This document shows positions 36,035 through 44,425 of a DNA stretch of 51,163 bases, piece after piece; within the stretch, counting starts at the first letter, position 1; each line of letters opens with the position of its first letter. This DNA comes from Synergistaceae bacterium (GTDB lineage Bacteria; Synergistota; Synergistia; Synergistales; Synergistaceae): NCBI GenBank assembly GCA_031269245.1, contig JAISZL010000081.1, positions 1-51,163 on the forward strand. Direction: 5' to 3'. A model generated the notes under the pieces. The model searched no databases. It was not told the origin of the DNA and saw only the letters and a program-made list of their open reading frames with translations. The translations under genes and the position numbers were made by a program.

Positions 36035-36147
36035 GGAGACGCTGATTGAATGGCTGAAACGACATTTAAGCGTTTTGGGGCGCGGGTTCTGACTGGGTTT
36101 GAATCCTTGTCCTTTAGGCTCTTGACGATAAATCCTCGTTTTCTTCG
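36035..36147 (+). repeat. dispersed repeat, long form
   Basis: Left end GGAGACGCTGATTGAAT, interior GGGTTTGAATCCTTGTCCTT followed by TAGGCTCTTGACGATAAATC, then a decayed right end. It matches 19172-19289 in order and spacing. It fills the whole gap between purA and rimI and must carry or lie beside the rimI translation signals. Confidence 0.6.
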
Positions 36148-36160
36148 GTGATTGGCGGTC

Positions 36161-36673
36161 ATGCAGATCGCCGACATTGATTTTTGCGGCCCCGGGGACC
36201 TGGCGTCGCTCATCGCGATAGAGTCCGCCTGTTTCAAGACTCCGTGGGCTACGCCCATGATCGAATACGACCTGAACAATCCCGGCCCCGCCATATACAT
36301 GAAAGCGGTCATGAAGGGCGTGACGGTCGGCTATGGGGTTTTGAGCATGTCGGAGACGGCAAGCCACCTCATGAACCTGGCGGTGCTGCCGGAGTTCCGG
36401 ATGCGCTGCGTCGCGCTTCAACTGATGTCGGCCTTCGACGAGCTCTCGCGCTTGCGGGGCTGCGACCGTATGCGCTTAGAGGTTCGCTCGTCGAACGTCG
36501 TCGCGCGAAAATTCTACGCCTCCCTCGGATTCGTCTATTCGTGCAGGGAGAAGGCCTACTACGCGGACGGCGAGGACGGGATCGTGCTCGTCTCTCGCCT
36601 CCCGCTCAAGATCGAGTATCGGATGCGCCCCGACGACTTTGACAAACATATCCAAACTCCTAGCCGCGGATAA
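36161..36673 (+). CDS. rimI: RimI-like GNAT N-acetyltransferase
   Basis: A 170-residue GNAT-fold enzyme; RimI acetylates the N-terminus of ribosomal protein S18. Evidence is the order IADIDFCGPGDLASLIAIE, FKTPWATPMIEYDL, a central beta strand (GYGVLSMSETASHLMNLAVLP), and the late RMRLEVRSSNVVARKFYASLGF with the YGFxxxxxRxxYY-like end. The usual acetyl-CoA loop RxxGxA reads FRMRCVALQLM here, so the P-loop is altered and substrate or activity may differ. The ATG at 36161 is used; a TTG three codons upstream is possible. It overlaps the radical-SAM gene by 35 bp. Confidence 0.8.
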   Translation: MQIADIDFCGPGDLASLIAIESACFKTPWATPMIEYDLNNPGPAIYMKAVMKGVTVGYGVLSMSETASHLMNLAVLPEFRMRCVALQLMSAFDELSRLRGCDRMRLEVRSSNVVARKFYASLGFVYSCREKAYYADGEDGIVLVSRLPLKIEYRMRPDDFDKHIQTPSRG

Positions 36674-37733
36674 AATCTCGTTCCCCGGCGACGCACTGCG
36701 CTACGGAGAGGGCGGGACGTTCTCCGCCCCTGTCGTGGTCTGGCATATGACGAGCCGCTGCAATCTGGCGTGCCGCCACTGCTACGCCGCTCACCCCGGC
36801 ACGGAGCCGTTCGACATGGATCGCGGCGAGGCGTCCGCGTTTTTGGGCGCGCTCGGCCGGTTGCGCGTCCCGGCGCTTCTGATGTCGGGCGGCGAACCGA
36901 TGGCGCACCCGGAGTTTTTTTCGTGCGTTTCAATGGCCCGCGACAGAGGGCTGCGGGTTACGCTCTCCACGAATGGCACGATGATAGACCGCGACGCCGC
37001 GCGGCGGATGTCCGGCGCGGTGGGGTACGTCGGCGTCAGCGTGGACGGCCCCACCGCCGTGAACGACGCGTTTCGCGGCATGGACGGGGCGTTCCGCGCC
37101 TCTACTGAGGCAATGGGATTCCTCGCCGCAAGCGGCGTCAGGGTCGGGCTGCGGGTCACGCTGGCCCGTCCCGTGCTGCGCCGCCTGCCCGATATATTTC
37201 GCTTGGCGGAGGACCTCCCCGTGTCCCGGATATGCTTCTACCATTTCGTGCCCTCCGGCCGAGGGGCGCTTGACGCCTCGCTTGCCCCCTCTGAGGCCGA
37301 GCGAGCCCGCGCGGTCGGAGCGATAATCGAGTGGGCGGACTCGGCGCCCCGCGGCGCCTCTCTTGAGATACTCACGGTCGGCGACGCCTCCGACGGCGTC
37401 AGGGTGCGTGAGTATCTGAGGGAGACCGACGAGGGCCGCCTCGCCGGAGCAGAGGCTCTGTTTGGGCGCGCCGCATCCGGCGTGTCGCCCGGGCTGCTCT
37501 CGGTGAGGTGGGACGGCGTGGTGTTCCCCAACCAATTCGCCTGGGACCGCCCGCTCGGGACGTGGCGCGAGCTGGAGAGGATCATGGGGGACGCCCGTCG
37601 CGGCGGGACGGCCCCCGAGTGCCTGACGTGTGCCTGGTCCGCCCGAGGGATATGCCCTGGCCGCCTCGAGATTCTGAGCGAGCGCCTGGGCGAACCGTGC
37701 CCCCTGCATGAGCGTGGTCATGGAAGAGCGTAG
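36639..37733 (+). CDS. AhbC/NirJ-like radical SAM protein (heme-pathway type)
   Basis: A 364-residue radical-SAM enzyme. The opening ISKLLAADKISFPGDALRYG matches the AhbC/NirJ start (ISKLL...GDALRYG). The SAM cluster is Cys41, Cys45 and Cys48 in CNLACRHCYA, followed by LLMSGGEPMAHP. A second iron-sulfur site of twitch/SPASM type is suggested by Cys328, Cys331, Cys339 and Cys354. AhbC removes two acetate side chains from didecarboxysiroheme in the siroheme route to heme; NirJ does the related step for heme d1. The next gene encodes the decarboxylase that would make its substrate. The start is TTG, chosen from family fit. It overlaps rimI by 35 bp and the next gene by 26 bp. Confidence 0.8.
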   Translation: MTNISKLLAADKISFPGDALRYGEGGTFSAPVVVWHMTSRCNLACRHCYAAHPGTEPFDMDRGEASAFLGALGRLRVPALLMSGGEPMAHPEFFSCVSMARDRGLRVTLSTNGTMIDRDAARRMSGAVGYVGVSVDGPTAVNDAFRGMDGAFRASTEAMGFLAASGVRVGLRVTLARPVLRRLPDIFRLAEDLPVSRICFYHFVPSGRGALDASLAPSEAERARAVGAIIEWADSAPRGASLEILTVGDASDGVRVREYLRETDEGRLAGAEALFGRAASGVSPGLLSVRWDGVVFPNQFAWDRPLGTWRELERIMGDARRGGTAPECLTCAWSARGICPGRLEILSERLGEPCPLHERGHGRA

Positions 37734-38751
37734 CGCGCCCGGCGTCTGGCGCGGCGGCGGGGATTGCGCCGCTGTGGCCTCGTCGCTGGAGGCGGGGCTC
37801 AAAATAGTGCCGGAGCCGTTTCTCGAGGTCGCGCGCGAGACGGGCGTGCCGGAGGGGAGGGTGCTAGAGATAGCGCGCGGCATGGTTGCCTCGGGCTTCA
37901 TCCGGCGCTTTGGGGCGTTCTTCGACTTCAGGAGCTTTGGGCTGAAGGGTTACCTCTTCGGCGCCGAGCTGCCCGGCGACGGGGCGGGCGGCGTGATCTC
38001 GTCCGTCTGCCGCATGGGTTGCGTGACGCACTGCTACGCGAGGCGCCACGCGCTGGGCCTCTGGTTCACCGCCATCCTGGGCGGCGACGGGGACGCCCGC
38101 GCGATCGGCGGCGCGCTTCGGCGGCGCGGCCTTGCGTTCGTCGCCCTGGACGTGAGGGAGAGGATAAAGCTGTGCCCGTCCTTTGCTCCGCCGGGGGCCG
38201 AGCATGAGCCCCGAGATGTCCGTTGCGGCGAGGTTCAACCGGCGCGGCTGGGAGCGCGGGGGATGGCGATAGCGCGGGCGCTTCAGGACCGGTTCGGGAT
38301 CTCGAATCGCCCGTATGCCGAGGTCGCGGACGCCCTGGGCATGGGCGCGCGAGGCGAGGGCGTCGTCATGGATGAGGCTGCCCGCCTCCTCGAAGAGGGC
38401 GTTCTGAGGAGGATCGGCGCGTCGCTGAACCACAACCGCGCCGGCTGGATGTACAACAGCCTGACCGCGTGGGACGTCTCCCATCTGAGCGAGTCGGACG
38501 CCCTGTCCGCCGCGCGCTCCGCCGTACACGGCCGCCGGTGGGCGAGTCACTGCTACCTGAGGAGGGTGATCCGCTCCAATTTGCCTTGCGCGTGGCCGTA
38601 TAATTTATATATAATGATACACGCTAGGACCGAGGGCGAGATGGAGGAGAGGGAGCGCGTTCTGTCCCTCGATTTGGCGCGCGGGCAAACGGGGAATTTC
38701 GTCTCCATGCGCACAGAGGCCGAGCACAAGAAAATTTCCTTTATGATTTAA
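37708..38751 (+). CDS. fused siroheme decarboxylase (AhbA-AhbB in one chain)
   Basis: 347 residues made of two AsnC/Lrp-like halves. Residues 24-160 resemble AhbA (FLEVARETGV... FIRRFGAFFDFRSFGLKG, then VTHCYARRHALGLWFT). Residues 185-330 resemble AhbB (YAEVADALGM... VLRRIGASLNHNRAGWMYN, then WASHCYLRR and WPYNLYIMIHA). AhbA and AhbB are normally separate proteins that form a heterodimer and remove two carboxyl groups from siroheme. Here a linker of about 25 residues joins them. It overlaps the AhbC-like gene by 26 bp, so the two are probably made together. An AhbD gene and the siroheme genes are not in the window. Confidence 0.83.
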   Translation: MSVVMEERSAPGVWRGGGDCAAVASSLEAGLKIVPEPFLEVARETGVPEGRVLEIARGMVASGFIRRFGAFFDFRSFGLKGYLFGAELPGDGAGGVISSVCRMGCVTHCYARRHALGLWFTAILGGDGDARAIGGALRRRGLAFVALDVRERIKLCPSFAPPGAEHEPRDVRCGEVQPARLGARGMAIARALQDRFGISNRPYAEVADALGMGARGEGVVMDEAARLLEEGVLRRIGASLNHNRAGWMYNSLTAWDVSHLSESDALSAARSAVHGRRWASHCYLRRVIRSNLPCAWPYNLYIMIHARTEGEMEERERVLSLDLARGQTGNFVSMRTEAEHKKISFMI

Positions 38752-38859
38752 TACCAATTCGCGGTCAACAGGCTGTTTTTGGCAAGGCTGAATGGTTGAT
38801 CAAATCTGTTTTTTAACGTTTCACCTTGGGTTCCTAACTATAAATCAGCCTTTCCTTAA
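38751..38859 (+). repeat. dispersed repeat, ATACCAATTCG-edged long form
   Basis: Left edge ATACCAATTCGCGGTCAACA, then GGCTGTTTTTGGCAAGGCTGAA; right end TAAATCAGCCTTTCCTTAA, which is the right inverted-repeat end of the element at 19172-19289. So this copy joins one family's left edge to the other's right end. Its first base is the last base of the stop codon of the fused decarboxylase gene. Confidence 0.7.
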
Positions 38860-38908
38860 ATAATATATTTATATCGGGGTGATTCGCGTGTCGCTGGCGG
38901 AGAGAAAG

Positions 38909-39388
38909 ATGCGGAGGACGGACAAGGAAGTGAGGGACAGGGCGTGGATGGATGACGTGCTCGGGAGGGGGCAGTTCATCTCCGTCGCGCTCTCCACGCT
39001 GGACGGCGAGCCGTATGTCGTTCCAATGGGGTACGGGTACGAGGGGGGCGTCATTTACCTTCACGGCGCAAAGAGCGGCCTGAAGAACGATTTGATGGCG
39101 GAGAACCCGAGGGTGTCGTTCAACGTCTGCGTTGACGTGGAGGTGTTCCGCCACGAGACGACGGGCTCCAAATTCAGCGTGAAGTACAGGAGCGTGACCG
39201 GCTTCGGCACGATTTCGGAGGTCAACGGCCTAGCCCTCAAGAACCGCGCGCTGGCCGCGATAATGAGGCAGTACGACGGCCCGCATGACGACCTGACGGA
39301 GAGGAACGAGGACCGCGTGTGGATCGGCAGGATAGACATCCTAGGCATGAAGGGTAAGGAGAGCGGTCACAGGCACGCGGCGGATTGA
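38909..39388 (+). CDS. pyridoxamine 5'-phosphate oxidase-family flavin protein (NimA-like)
   Basis: A 159-residue FMN-binding split-barrel protein. It starts MRRTDKEVRDRAWMDDVLGRGQFISVALSTLDGEP-like and continues with VVPMGYGYEGGVIYLHGAKSG, the usual FMN-contact strand pair, and SVTGFGTISEV. This fits the PF12900 group that includes nitroimidazole reductase NimA. The ATG at 38909 with GGAGAG upstream gives the family start; a GTG at 38888 is also possible. It follows the ahb-type genes across a repeat, so cotranscription is uncertain. The substrate is unknown; FMN or heme binding is known in the wider fold. Confidence 0.8.
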   Translation: MRRTDKEVRDRAWMDDVLGRGQFISVALSTLDGEPYVVPMGYGYEGGVIYLHGAKSGLKNDLMAENPRVSFNVCVDVEVFRHETTGSKFSVKYRSVTGFGTISEVNGLALKNRALAAIMRQYDGPHDDLTERNEDRVWIGRIDILGMKGKESGHRHAAD

Positions 39389-39395
39389 TGCCGAA

Positions 39396-39443
39396 AAATC
39401 TCAATCAACGCGATAGGCATCCTGATATATTTTTTTGGTATTA
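39396..39443. repeat. dispersed repeat, degenerate short form
   Basis: AAATCTCAATCAACGCGATA followed by GGCATCCTGATATATTTTTTTGGTAT. It resembles the short form at 4140-4182 (AAATCTTTTAACCTCAGGCA, CCTGAT, GGTAT edge). It fills the gap between two convergent genes, and its T run may help end transcription of the flavin-protein gene. Confidence 0.35.
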
Positions 39444-40724
39444 GCTCCGCCCGGTATAACGACGGTGTGTCGATTGAAATCGGTTCGGCCTCGAGGTCTC
39501 GCCTGGCGGCGCGAACATGCGGTATTCATCGATCCGGCGCCGCCTTATCCACTCGCCCAGCGCCGCCCCCTCCATTCCCGGAGGAGCGGCGGAGCGCGTC
39601 ACGCGATCCAAGACCTCGCAATACCCCTGAAAATTCTCCAAAAACTCCGGCAGCGCGCCGCTGTCCGCCAGCACTATCGCCGAAAACCCGTCGGGTCCTA
39701 TCGGGTGCCCGCGCAAGCGGTTCAGCAGATCGACGATCTTTCCGGGCCTGGTTATCGACCACGCCCTCATGTGCTCCTCTATGGCGAACTTAGCGCAGAG
39801 CGTCCACCTCCTCGGCAGGGTCATCAGTCGGTTCCACTCGCTCAGGGCGTCGAGCCCCAGGCGCTCGTGCCCGTAATAATGGGGCCGCTCGTCAATAGGG
39901 GTAAGCGCTTTGCCGAGGTCGTGGGCCAGCGCGGCGAAGCGGACCTCCGCCCTGCCCGTCATCCGCGCCACGTCGTCCAGCACCCTCATGGAATGTTCGA
40001 ACGCGTCGCCCTCCGGGTGGTGTTCAGGGAGATGAGGCAGGCCCTTGAGCGCGTATACCTGCGGATACACCGCGTCCAGTATCCCGGCATCGAGCAGCGC
40101 GCGAAAGAAAATAGACGGGCGTCCGCAGGACATCGCGCGCTTGAGCTCGCCCGCGATGCGCTCGCCGGGTTCGCCCATTATCTCGCCGCGGAGGCTCCCC
40201 ATCATCCCGATCGTGGCGCGCTCGATGGAAAAATCGAACTGAGCCGCCTGGCGAGCGGCTCTGAGAGCCCTGACCGGATCGTCCGCGAAGCGGCTCGACG
40301 CGGCGCGTATGATCCTGTTCCCTATGTCGGCGACCCCGCCGAACGGATCTATTATCTCCCCCGTCTCGACGTCCAGCGCGATGCTGTTCATCGTGGTGTC
40401 GCGTCTTTCGAGATCCTCCTCTATGGTCGTATGCGGCGAGCTCGCCGCCTCGAACCCGCGATATCCCAGTCCCGTCTTCCTCTCACCGCGAGCCAGGGCC
40501 ACGTCGCATAGCTCGCCGCCGATCTCGGCGCGATAGACCGGGAAACTAGCCCCGATCCGCCTGGCGCCCGACAGAGAGCGGAAGGTATCCTCCGCCAGGC
40601 CGGCCACGACGTAATCCTTGTCGTGCGGGGCCGCGCCGCGAATCCTGTCCCGCACCCAGCCGCCCGCTATGTAAAGCCTGCCGCCCGCGTCCTTTATCAT
40701 CCCAGCGAACTCGGACTCATCCAC
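39441..40724 (-). CDS. cca: CCA tRNA nucleotidyltransferase / poly(A)-polymerase family, with HD domain
   Basis: A 427-residue class II nucleotidyltransferase that builds or repairs the CCA end of tRNAs. It has the G-G-x-x-R-D motif IAGGWVRDRI (residues 19-28), the metal acidic pair in PHDKDYVV, RRDTTMNSIALDVETGEIIDP and RFADDPVRALRAARQAAQF. An HD domain follows (FEHSMRVLDD... FAALAHDLGK), which may give phosphatase or phosphodiesterase activity. GTG start with GGGAGGGG upstream. It lies 99 bp after alanine dehydrogenase on the same strand. If the genome holds two such enzymes, this could be the A-adding partner. Confidence 0.92.
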   Translation of the reverse strand: MDESEFAGMIKDAGGRLYIAGGWVRDRIRGAAPHDKDYVVAGLAEDTFRSLSGARRIGASFPVYRAEIGGELCDVALARGERKTGLGYRGFEAASSPHTTIEEDLERRDTTMNSIALDVETGEIIDPFGGVADIGNRIIRAASSRFADDPVRALRAARQAAQFDFSIERATIGMMGSLRGEIMGEPGERIAGELKRAMSCGRPSIFFRALLDAGILDAVYPQVYALKGLPHLPEHHPEGDAFEHSMRVLDDVARMTGRAEVRFAALAHDLGKALTPIDERPHYYGHERLGLDALSEWNRLMTLPRRWTLCAKFAIEEHMRAWSITRPGKIVDLLNRLRGHPIGPDGFSAIVLADSGALPEFLENFQGYCEVLDRVTRSAAPPGMEGAALGEWIRRRRIDEYRMFAPPGETSRPNRFQSTHRRYTGRS

Positions 40725-40823
40725 CTGATGCCCCTCCCGGAGAGGAATTTGGGAAACACCGATCTATGCCGATTCGATCTCAGCCGTGCGTTGACGCGCA
40801 CGGGGCGCCGCGCTCCCCTTGGG

Positions 40824-41945
40824 CTAGCCCAGTATGGCCTCGGCGTCGGCGTACACGCTCCACATGTCGAACGCCTCGGCGACGGCCGCCACCGTCAGCT
40901 TCCCGCAGTACACCGATAGCCCGCGCGCCAGCGCCGCGCTGTTCTGGCACGCGCGAAGAGCTCCTTTGTCGGCCAGTGCTATGCCGTAGCGCGCCGTCGC
41001 GTTGGAGAGGGCCGTCGTCGATGTTCTGGCGTAAGCCCCAGGCATGTTCGCCACGCAATAGTGCACGACGCCCTCCTCGACGAACACGGGCTCGTCGTGA
41101 GTGGTCGGGCGGGACGTCTCCGCCACTCCCCCCTGGTCTATCGCCACGTCCACGAACACCGACCCCGGAGTCATGGAGCGCAGGTGCTCCCTGGTGATCA
41201 GTTTCGGAGCGGCGGCGCCCCTCGGAAGCAGCACGGCCCCGACGACTATGTCGGAGTCCCCGATCTCGCGGGCGATGGTGTGCGGATCGCTGTATATCGG
41301 CACGCAGTTGGCGGGCATGATCTCCGACAGATACTCGAGCCGCCTGTGGCTGACGTCGGCTATGACGACCCTGGCCCCGAGGCCGGCCGCCATCTTGGCC
41401 GCGTTAGTGCCGACCACCCCGCCGCCCAGAACGAACACCTTCGCCGGCGGGACGCCGGGTACGCCCATGGGCAGAACTCCGCTGCCGCCGAACGCCTTCC
41501 CGAGGTAGAATGAGCCCATGATCACTGACATCCTCCCCGCGACCTCGCTCATCGGCTGAAGCAGGGGCAGCCCCCACGGCTCCGATACCAGCTCGTAGGC
41601 CACGCATATCGCCTTGGATTCGAGGCACGCCTCAGTCAGCGGTCTGTTCGCCGCGAAGTGGAAGTACGTGTACAACAACTGTGACTCCCTCATCAGGGGA
41701 TACTCCTCCGGCAGAGGTTCCTTGACCTTGACTATCATGTCGCAGCTCTTCCATACGCTCCTGGCGTCGCCGAGTATCATGGCGCCGGCTGCGGCGTACT
41801 CATCGTCCGCGAACCCGGACTGGAGCCCGGCGCCATGCTCGACTGACACCGAGTGTCCAGCCCTGACATACGACAGAGTGGACGCAGGGGTGAGCCCGAC
41901 GCGATACTCTCTGTTTTTTATCTCTTTAGGGCATCCAATCTTCAC
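40824..41945 (-). CDS. ald: alanine dehydrogenase
   Basis: A 373-residue NAD-dependent enzyme that interconverts alanine with pyruvate and ammonia. It starts KIGCPKEIKNREYRVGLTP and has QLLYTYFHFAA, QPMSEVAGRMSVIMGSFYL, the NAD-binding VFVLGGGVVGTNAAKMAAGLGA, VDVAIDQGGVAETSRPTTHDEP and the closing NMPGAYARTSTTALSNA. The GTG start follows AAGGAGGG at good spacing. It fits an amino-acid-fermenting anaerobe and, with glycine cleavage, links amino-acid breakdown to pyruvate. The 240-bp gap upstream holds no gene that I see. Confidence 0.97.
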   Translation of the reverse strand: MKIGCPKEIKNREYRVGLTPASTLSYVRAGHSVSVEHGAGLQSGFADDEYAAAGAMILGDARSVWKSCDMIVKVKEPLPEEYPLMRESQLLYTYFHFAANRPLTEACLESKAICVAYELVSEPWGLPLLQPMSEVAGRMSVIMGSFYLGKAFGGSGVLPMGVPGVPPAKVFVLGGGVVGTNAAKMAAGLGARVVIADVSHRRLEYLSEIMPANCVPIYSDPHTIAREIGDSDIVVGAVLLPRGAAAPKLITREHLRSMTPGSVFVDVAIDQGGVAETSRPTTHDEPVFVEEGVVHYCVANMPGAYARTSTTALSNATARYGIALADKGALRACQNSAALARGLSVYCGKLTVAAVAEAFDMWSVYADAEAILG

Positions 41946-42187
41946 AATAAAACCCTCCTTGATAATTTTAAAATTACTTATTACATCAAACGAACGAACA
42001 CTGTTCCTCTCCCGCCATCACTGGCAAAATTCAGCCGAACAGGCATCCCCCGCTTCTATTGTAATGGCGCAAGGGTATTATGCGCAATATTGCCCATGCC
42101 TTATTTGGTATAAACAGGTTGCGATAATGGGTCATCAATATGATATCGGAGGAGTGGGGGAGGGTGTGCCGCCCCGTGTCAGCGTTT

Positions 42188-42853
42188 CTACAGCCCCCTT
42201 ATCACGGGGGAGAGCCTCTTGTAGAGCGGGAACGTCAGGAGCGCCGCGATGGACGCCTTCAAGAGGTTGAAGGGGAGCACCGTCGTCAGCACGATCTTAG
42301 GCATCGTGGCGGCGTAGGGGTTGACGGCCTGATACATGCCGATCAGCGTGTCGATCGGGATGATGCGGCTGTAGAGCGGTATCAGCACGAAATAATTGGC
42401 CAGAACGGCCGCCAGAGACGTCGCGAATATGCCTGCGGCCAGGGAGAGCAGGGCGCCTCGGATGGTCTTCCTCCTCCTGTATATTAGGCCTGCCGGCACG
42501 ACATACGCCGCGCCTATCGTAAAGCTCGCCATCTCCCCTATCCCACCCGTCGAGGTGTGGGTGACGTTTACGGCGTTCTTGATCAGCTCGACGAGCACGC
42601 CGGACCACGGGCCTATGGCGAACGAGGAGATGAGCGCCGGCACGTTCGAGATGTCCATCTTCATGAACGGCGGGAATATCGGGAGGGCGAAGTCGAGGAA
42701 CATCAGGACCGACGCTATGGCGGACATGATAGCCGTGGTTGTTACCTCTCTCGCTGTGAAGGAAGTTTTCGCTGGCGCCGGCAATATCCAAAACCTCCGC
42801 AAAATGCGCGCATTTATCGTTACCACCATATCATATGCATATCCCGGTTTCAT
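42188..42853 (-). CDS. ECF transporter S component, riboflavin (RibU)-like
   Basis: A 221-residue membrane protein with about six hydrophobic segments. The segment MDISNVPALISSFAIGPWSG followed by VLVELIKNAVN matches RibU-type S components, which bind a vitamin and dock on the shared EcfAAT energising module. NVTHTSTGGIGEMASFTIG is also characteristic. Riboflavin is the likely substrate, but related S components bind other vitamins. No ECF ATPase genes are nearby and I found no FMN riboswitch in the 300 bp upstream. Start uncertain: ATG 42853 is used, ATG 42829 is possible. It is divergent from rubrerythrin. Confidence 0.82.
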   Translation of the reverse strand: MKPGYAYDMVVTINARILRRFWILPAPAKTSFTAREVTTTAIMSAIASVLMFLDFALPIFPPFMKMDISNVPALISSFAIGPWSGVLVELIKNAVNVTHTSTGGIGEMASFTIGAAYVVPAGLIYRRRKTIRGALLSLAAGIFATSLAAVLANYFVLIPLYSRIIPIDTLIGMYQAVNPYAATMPKIVLTTVLPFNLLKASIAALLTFPLYKRLSPVIRGL

Positions 42854-42950
42854 GTCAAATTTCCAATCAAAATATCACGGCTGCCGCGCCCGCTGCGCGT
42901 GGAGCGGTGCGAAATAGGCAAAAAAGTGATGATTTTTGGAGCGAAGCGTA

Positions 42951-43159
42951 TATAATTGCACATATGACTTGATCCCAAAGAGACGAAGGACAATTTGCGG
43001 AGCCATAGCGGAGAGCAAACCACCGGTCTCCCGGCACGCCGGCGCGGGGGAATTTGGAGGATGCCCGATGGAATCGGAACCTGCGGTTCAAAACGTTTAG
43101 ATGTCGTTTTGGCCATTTAATCGGTGCTTCAACAACTCATATCAGGGAGGTATGTGCAA
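42951..43159 (+). promoter_or_regulatory. -10 box and about 200-nt structured leader of rubrerythrin
   Basis: A perfect TATAAT at 42951-42956 has no good -35 box, which suggests an activator or other factor. The leader after it holds a GC-rich patch (CCGG-CACG-CCGG near 43031-43042) and two consecutive perfect hairpins: GAACC-TGC-GGTTC (43077-43089) and AAAACG...CGTTTT (43090-43110). I could not match it to a riboswitch class that I know. Confidence 0.4.
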
Positions 43160-43738
43160 ATGAAAAGCGTCAAGGGAACGAGGACGGAGGTAAACCTGAT
43201 GAAGGCGTTTGCCGGGGAGTCGCAGGCGCGCAATCGTTACACGTATTACGCCTCTGCGGCGAAGAACGAGGGCTACAAGCAGATAGAATTTATCTTCTCC
43301 GAGACGGCGGATCAGGAGAAGGAGCACGCGAAGCGCCTGTTTCGCTTCATGGACGGCCCGGGGGAGATAGAGATCACCGCGTCATACCCCGCCGGCCCGG
43401 AGCGCGACACCCTGAGTAACCTCAGGGACGCCGCCGCTGGAGAGAACCACGAGCACACCCACATGTACCCGGAGTTCGCCAAAGTAGCGGAGGAGGAGGG
43501 GTTCCCGGAGATCGCCGCCGTCATGAGGGCAATCGCCGTCGCGGAGAAATTCCACGAGGAGCGCTATCTGGGCCTGGCTAAAAACATCGCCGAGGGGAAG
43601 GTGTTCAAGAAGGACACCAAGATCAAGTGGCGCTGCCGGAACTGCGGCTGCGTCGTCGAGTCCGCCGAGGCCCCGGCGAAGTGCCCGGCCTGCGACCATC
43701 CCCAGGCCCACTTCGAGATGCTTGGCGTCAACTGGTAG
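43160..43738 (+). CDS. rbr: rubrerythrin
   Basis: A 192-residue non-heme iron protein that reduces hydrogen peroxide in anaerobes. The N-terminal ferritin-like part carries the di-iron ligands in [50 protein letters not shown] and [15 protein letters not shown]. The C-terminal rubredoxin-like part has the CxxC pairs CRNCG and [15 protein letters not shown] precedes the ATG at 43160; 12 upstream residues of the open frame are rejected. It is transcribed alone, from a region divergent to the ECF gene. Confidence 0.97.
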   Translation: MKSVKGTRTEVNLMKAFAGESQARNRYTYYASAAKNEGYKQIEFIFSETADQEKEHAKRLFRFMDGPGEIEITASYPAGPERDTLSNLRDAAAGENHEHTHMYPEFAKVAEEEGFPEIAAVMRAIAVAEKFHEERYLGLAKNIAEGKVFKKDTKIKWRCRNCGCVVESAEAPAKCPACDHPQAHFEMLGVNW

Positions 43739-43742
43739 TACC

Positions 43743-43839
43743 GATTTGAAATCAAAGGCCTGAGGGGTGGAGCGTTAAAACCAGTTTGGAGGACCGCGAG
43801 AGCCGCATCAAAAACAGCCTGTTGATCGCGAATTGGTAT
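43743..43839 (-). repeat. dispersed repeat, ATACCAATTCG-edged form, inverted
   Basis: On the minus strand it reads ATACCAATTCGCGATCAACA, GGCTGTTTTTGATGCGGCT, a variable stretch and TTTTAACGCTCCACCCCTCA. This is the same order as the copy at 9375-9470 but in the opposite orientation. It starts just after the rubrerythrin stop. Confidence 0.7.
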
Positions 43840-43900
43840 AAGCGCCGCGGCCTCTCCCGTTTCGGCCTGATCCGCGCGTATTCGCCGGGGGATAAAATAA

Positions 43901-43937
43901 GGGGTTTCGAGGGTAATGGTACCTCGGAGCCCCTTTT
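43901..43937 (+). terminator. hairpin with T run downstream of rubrerythrin
   Basis: GGGGTTTCGAGGG (43901-43913) pairs with TACCTCGGAGCCCC (43920-43933) through a 13-bp stem with G-U pairs, followed by TTTT. It is the likely end of the rubrerythrin transcript. Confidence 0.55.
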
Positions 43938-43969
43938 CGATGATCCGAGGGGATGGGTCAAATTATTAT

Positions 43970-43999
43970 ATGTCCCGGCAATGACCGGGGCATTTTTTT
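43970..43999 (+). terminator. strong intrinsic terminator
   Basis: The stem ATGTCCCGG (43970-43978) pairs with CCGGGGCAT (43985-43993) with one G-U pair, followed by seven T. It is the second of two hairpins after rubrerythrin, so it either backs up the first or ends a separate short transcript. Confidence 0.75.
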
Positions 44000-44425
44000 G
44001 CTCAATGCTTGGGTTTTTTATTATCGTTATAAATCAGAATCTGCTGGATCACGTTGTAAATCATTCCGACTTCGTTCTCCGAACGCCCTTGCAGCTTTAC
44101 GTCATAGGTGCCCATGTAATTGATTGAGACGTGTAACCTCATTAGCGATGAAGGCATGAAGAACGGGACGTTTGTTTTTCCAATGGTGCCCCGTCTTTTG
44201 TTTTATATCGTACCTACCGTTTGCCTCTGCCTAAAAAGTATGGGTATCATTGAATTTCTTGATGGTTTTATATGGCATGTATCTTTCAGGCACATCATGA
44301 CATCCTATTATTAATTGACACTCTTGGTATTATAAAATATTATTTGATATGGTGATAATGTTTCGAAATTTGTCAGCAGTCCGGGCGCGTTGCGGACGCG
44401 CCTCTGTAATGTGAGGAGCAGATTG
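44000..44425. other. AT-rich intergenic region without a recognisable gene
   Basis: About 420 bp, clearly more AT-rich than its surroundings. Short open frames such as 44120-44314 (64 codons) lack a good ribosome site and codon pattern. No repeat copy or RNA gene is recognised. It should contain the promoter of the zinc-ribbon protein gene; several AT-rich hexamers exist but none stands out. Confidence 0.4.

Noticed and set aside
42854-43159. FMN riboswitch controlling the RibU-like gene
   Set aside because: The conserved RFN segments are not present on the minus strand.
44120-44314. 64-codon open frame in the AT-rich gap
   Set aside because: No convincing ribosome site, no family resemblance, and composition like the surrounding non-coding sequence.
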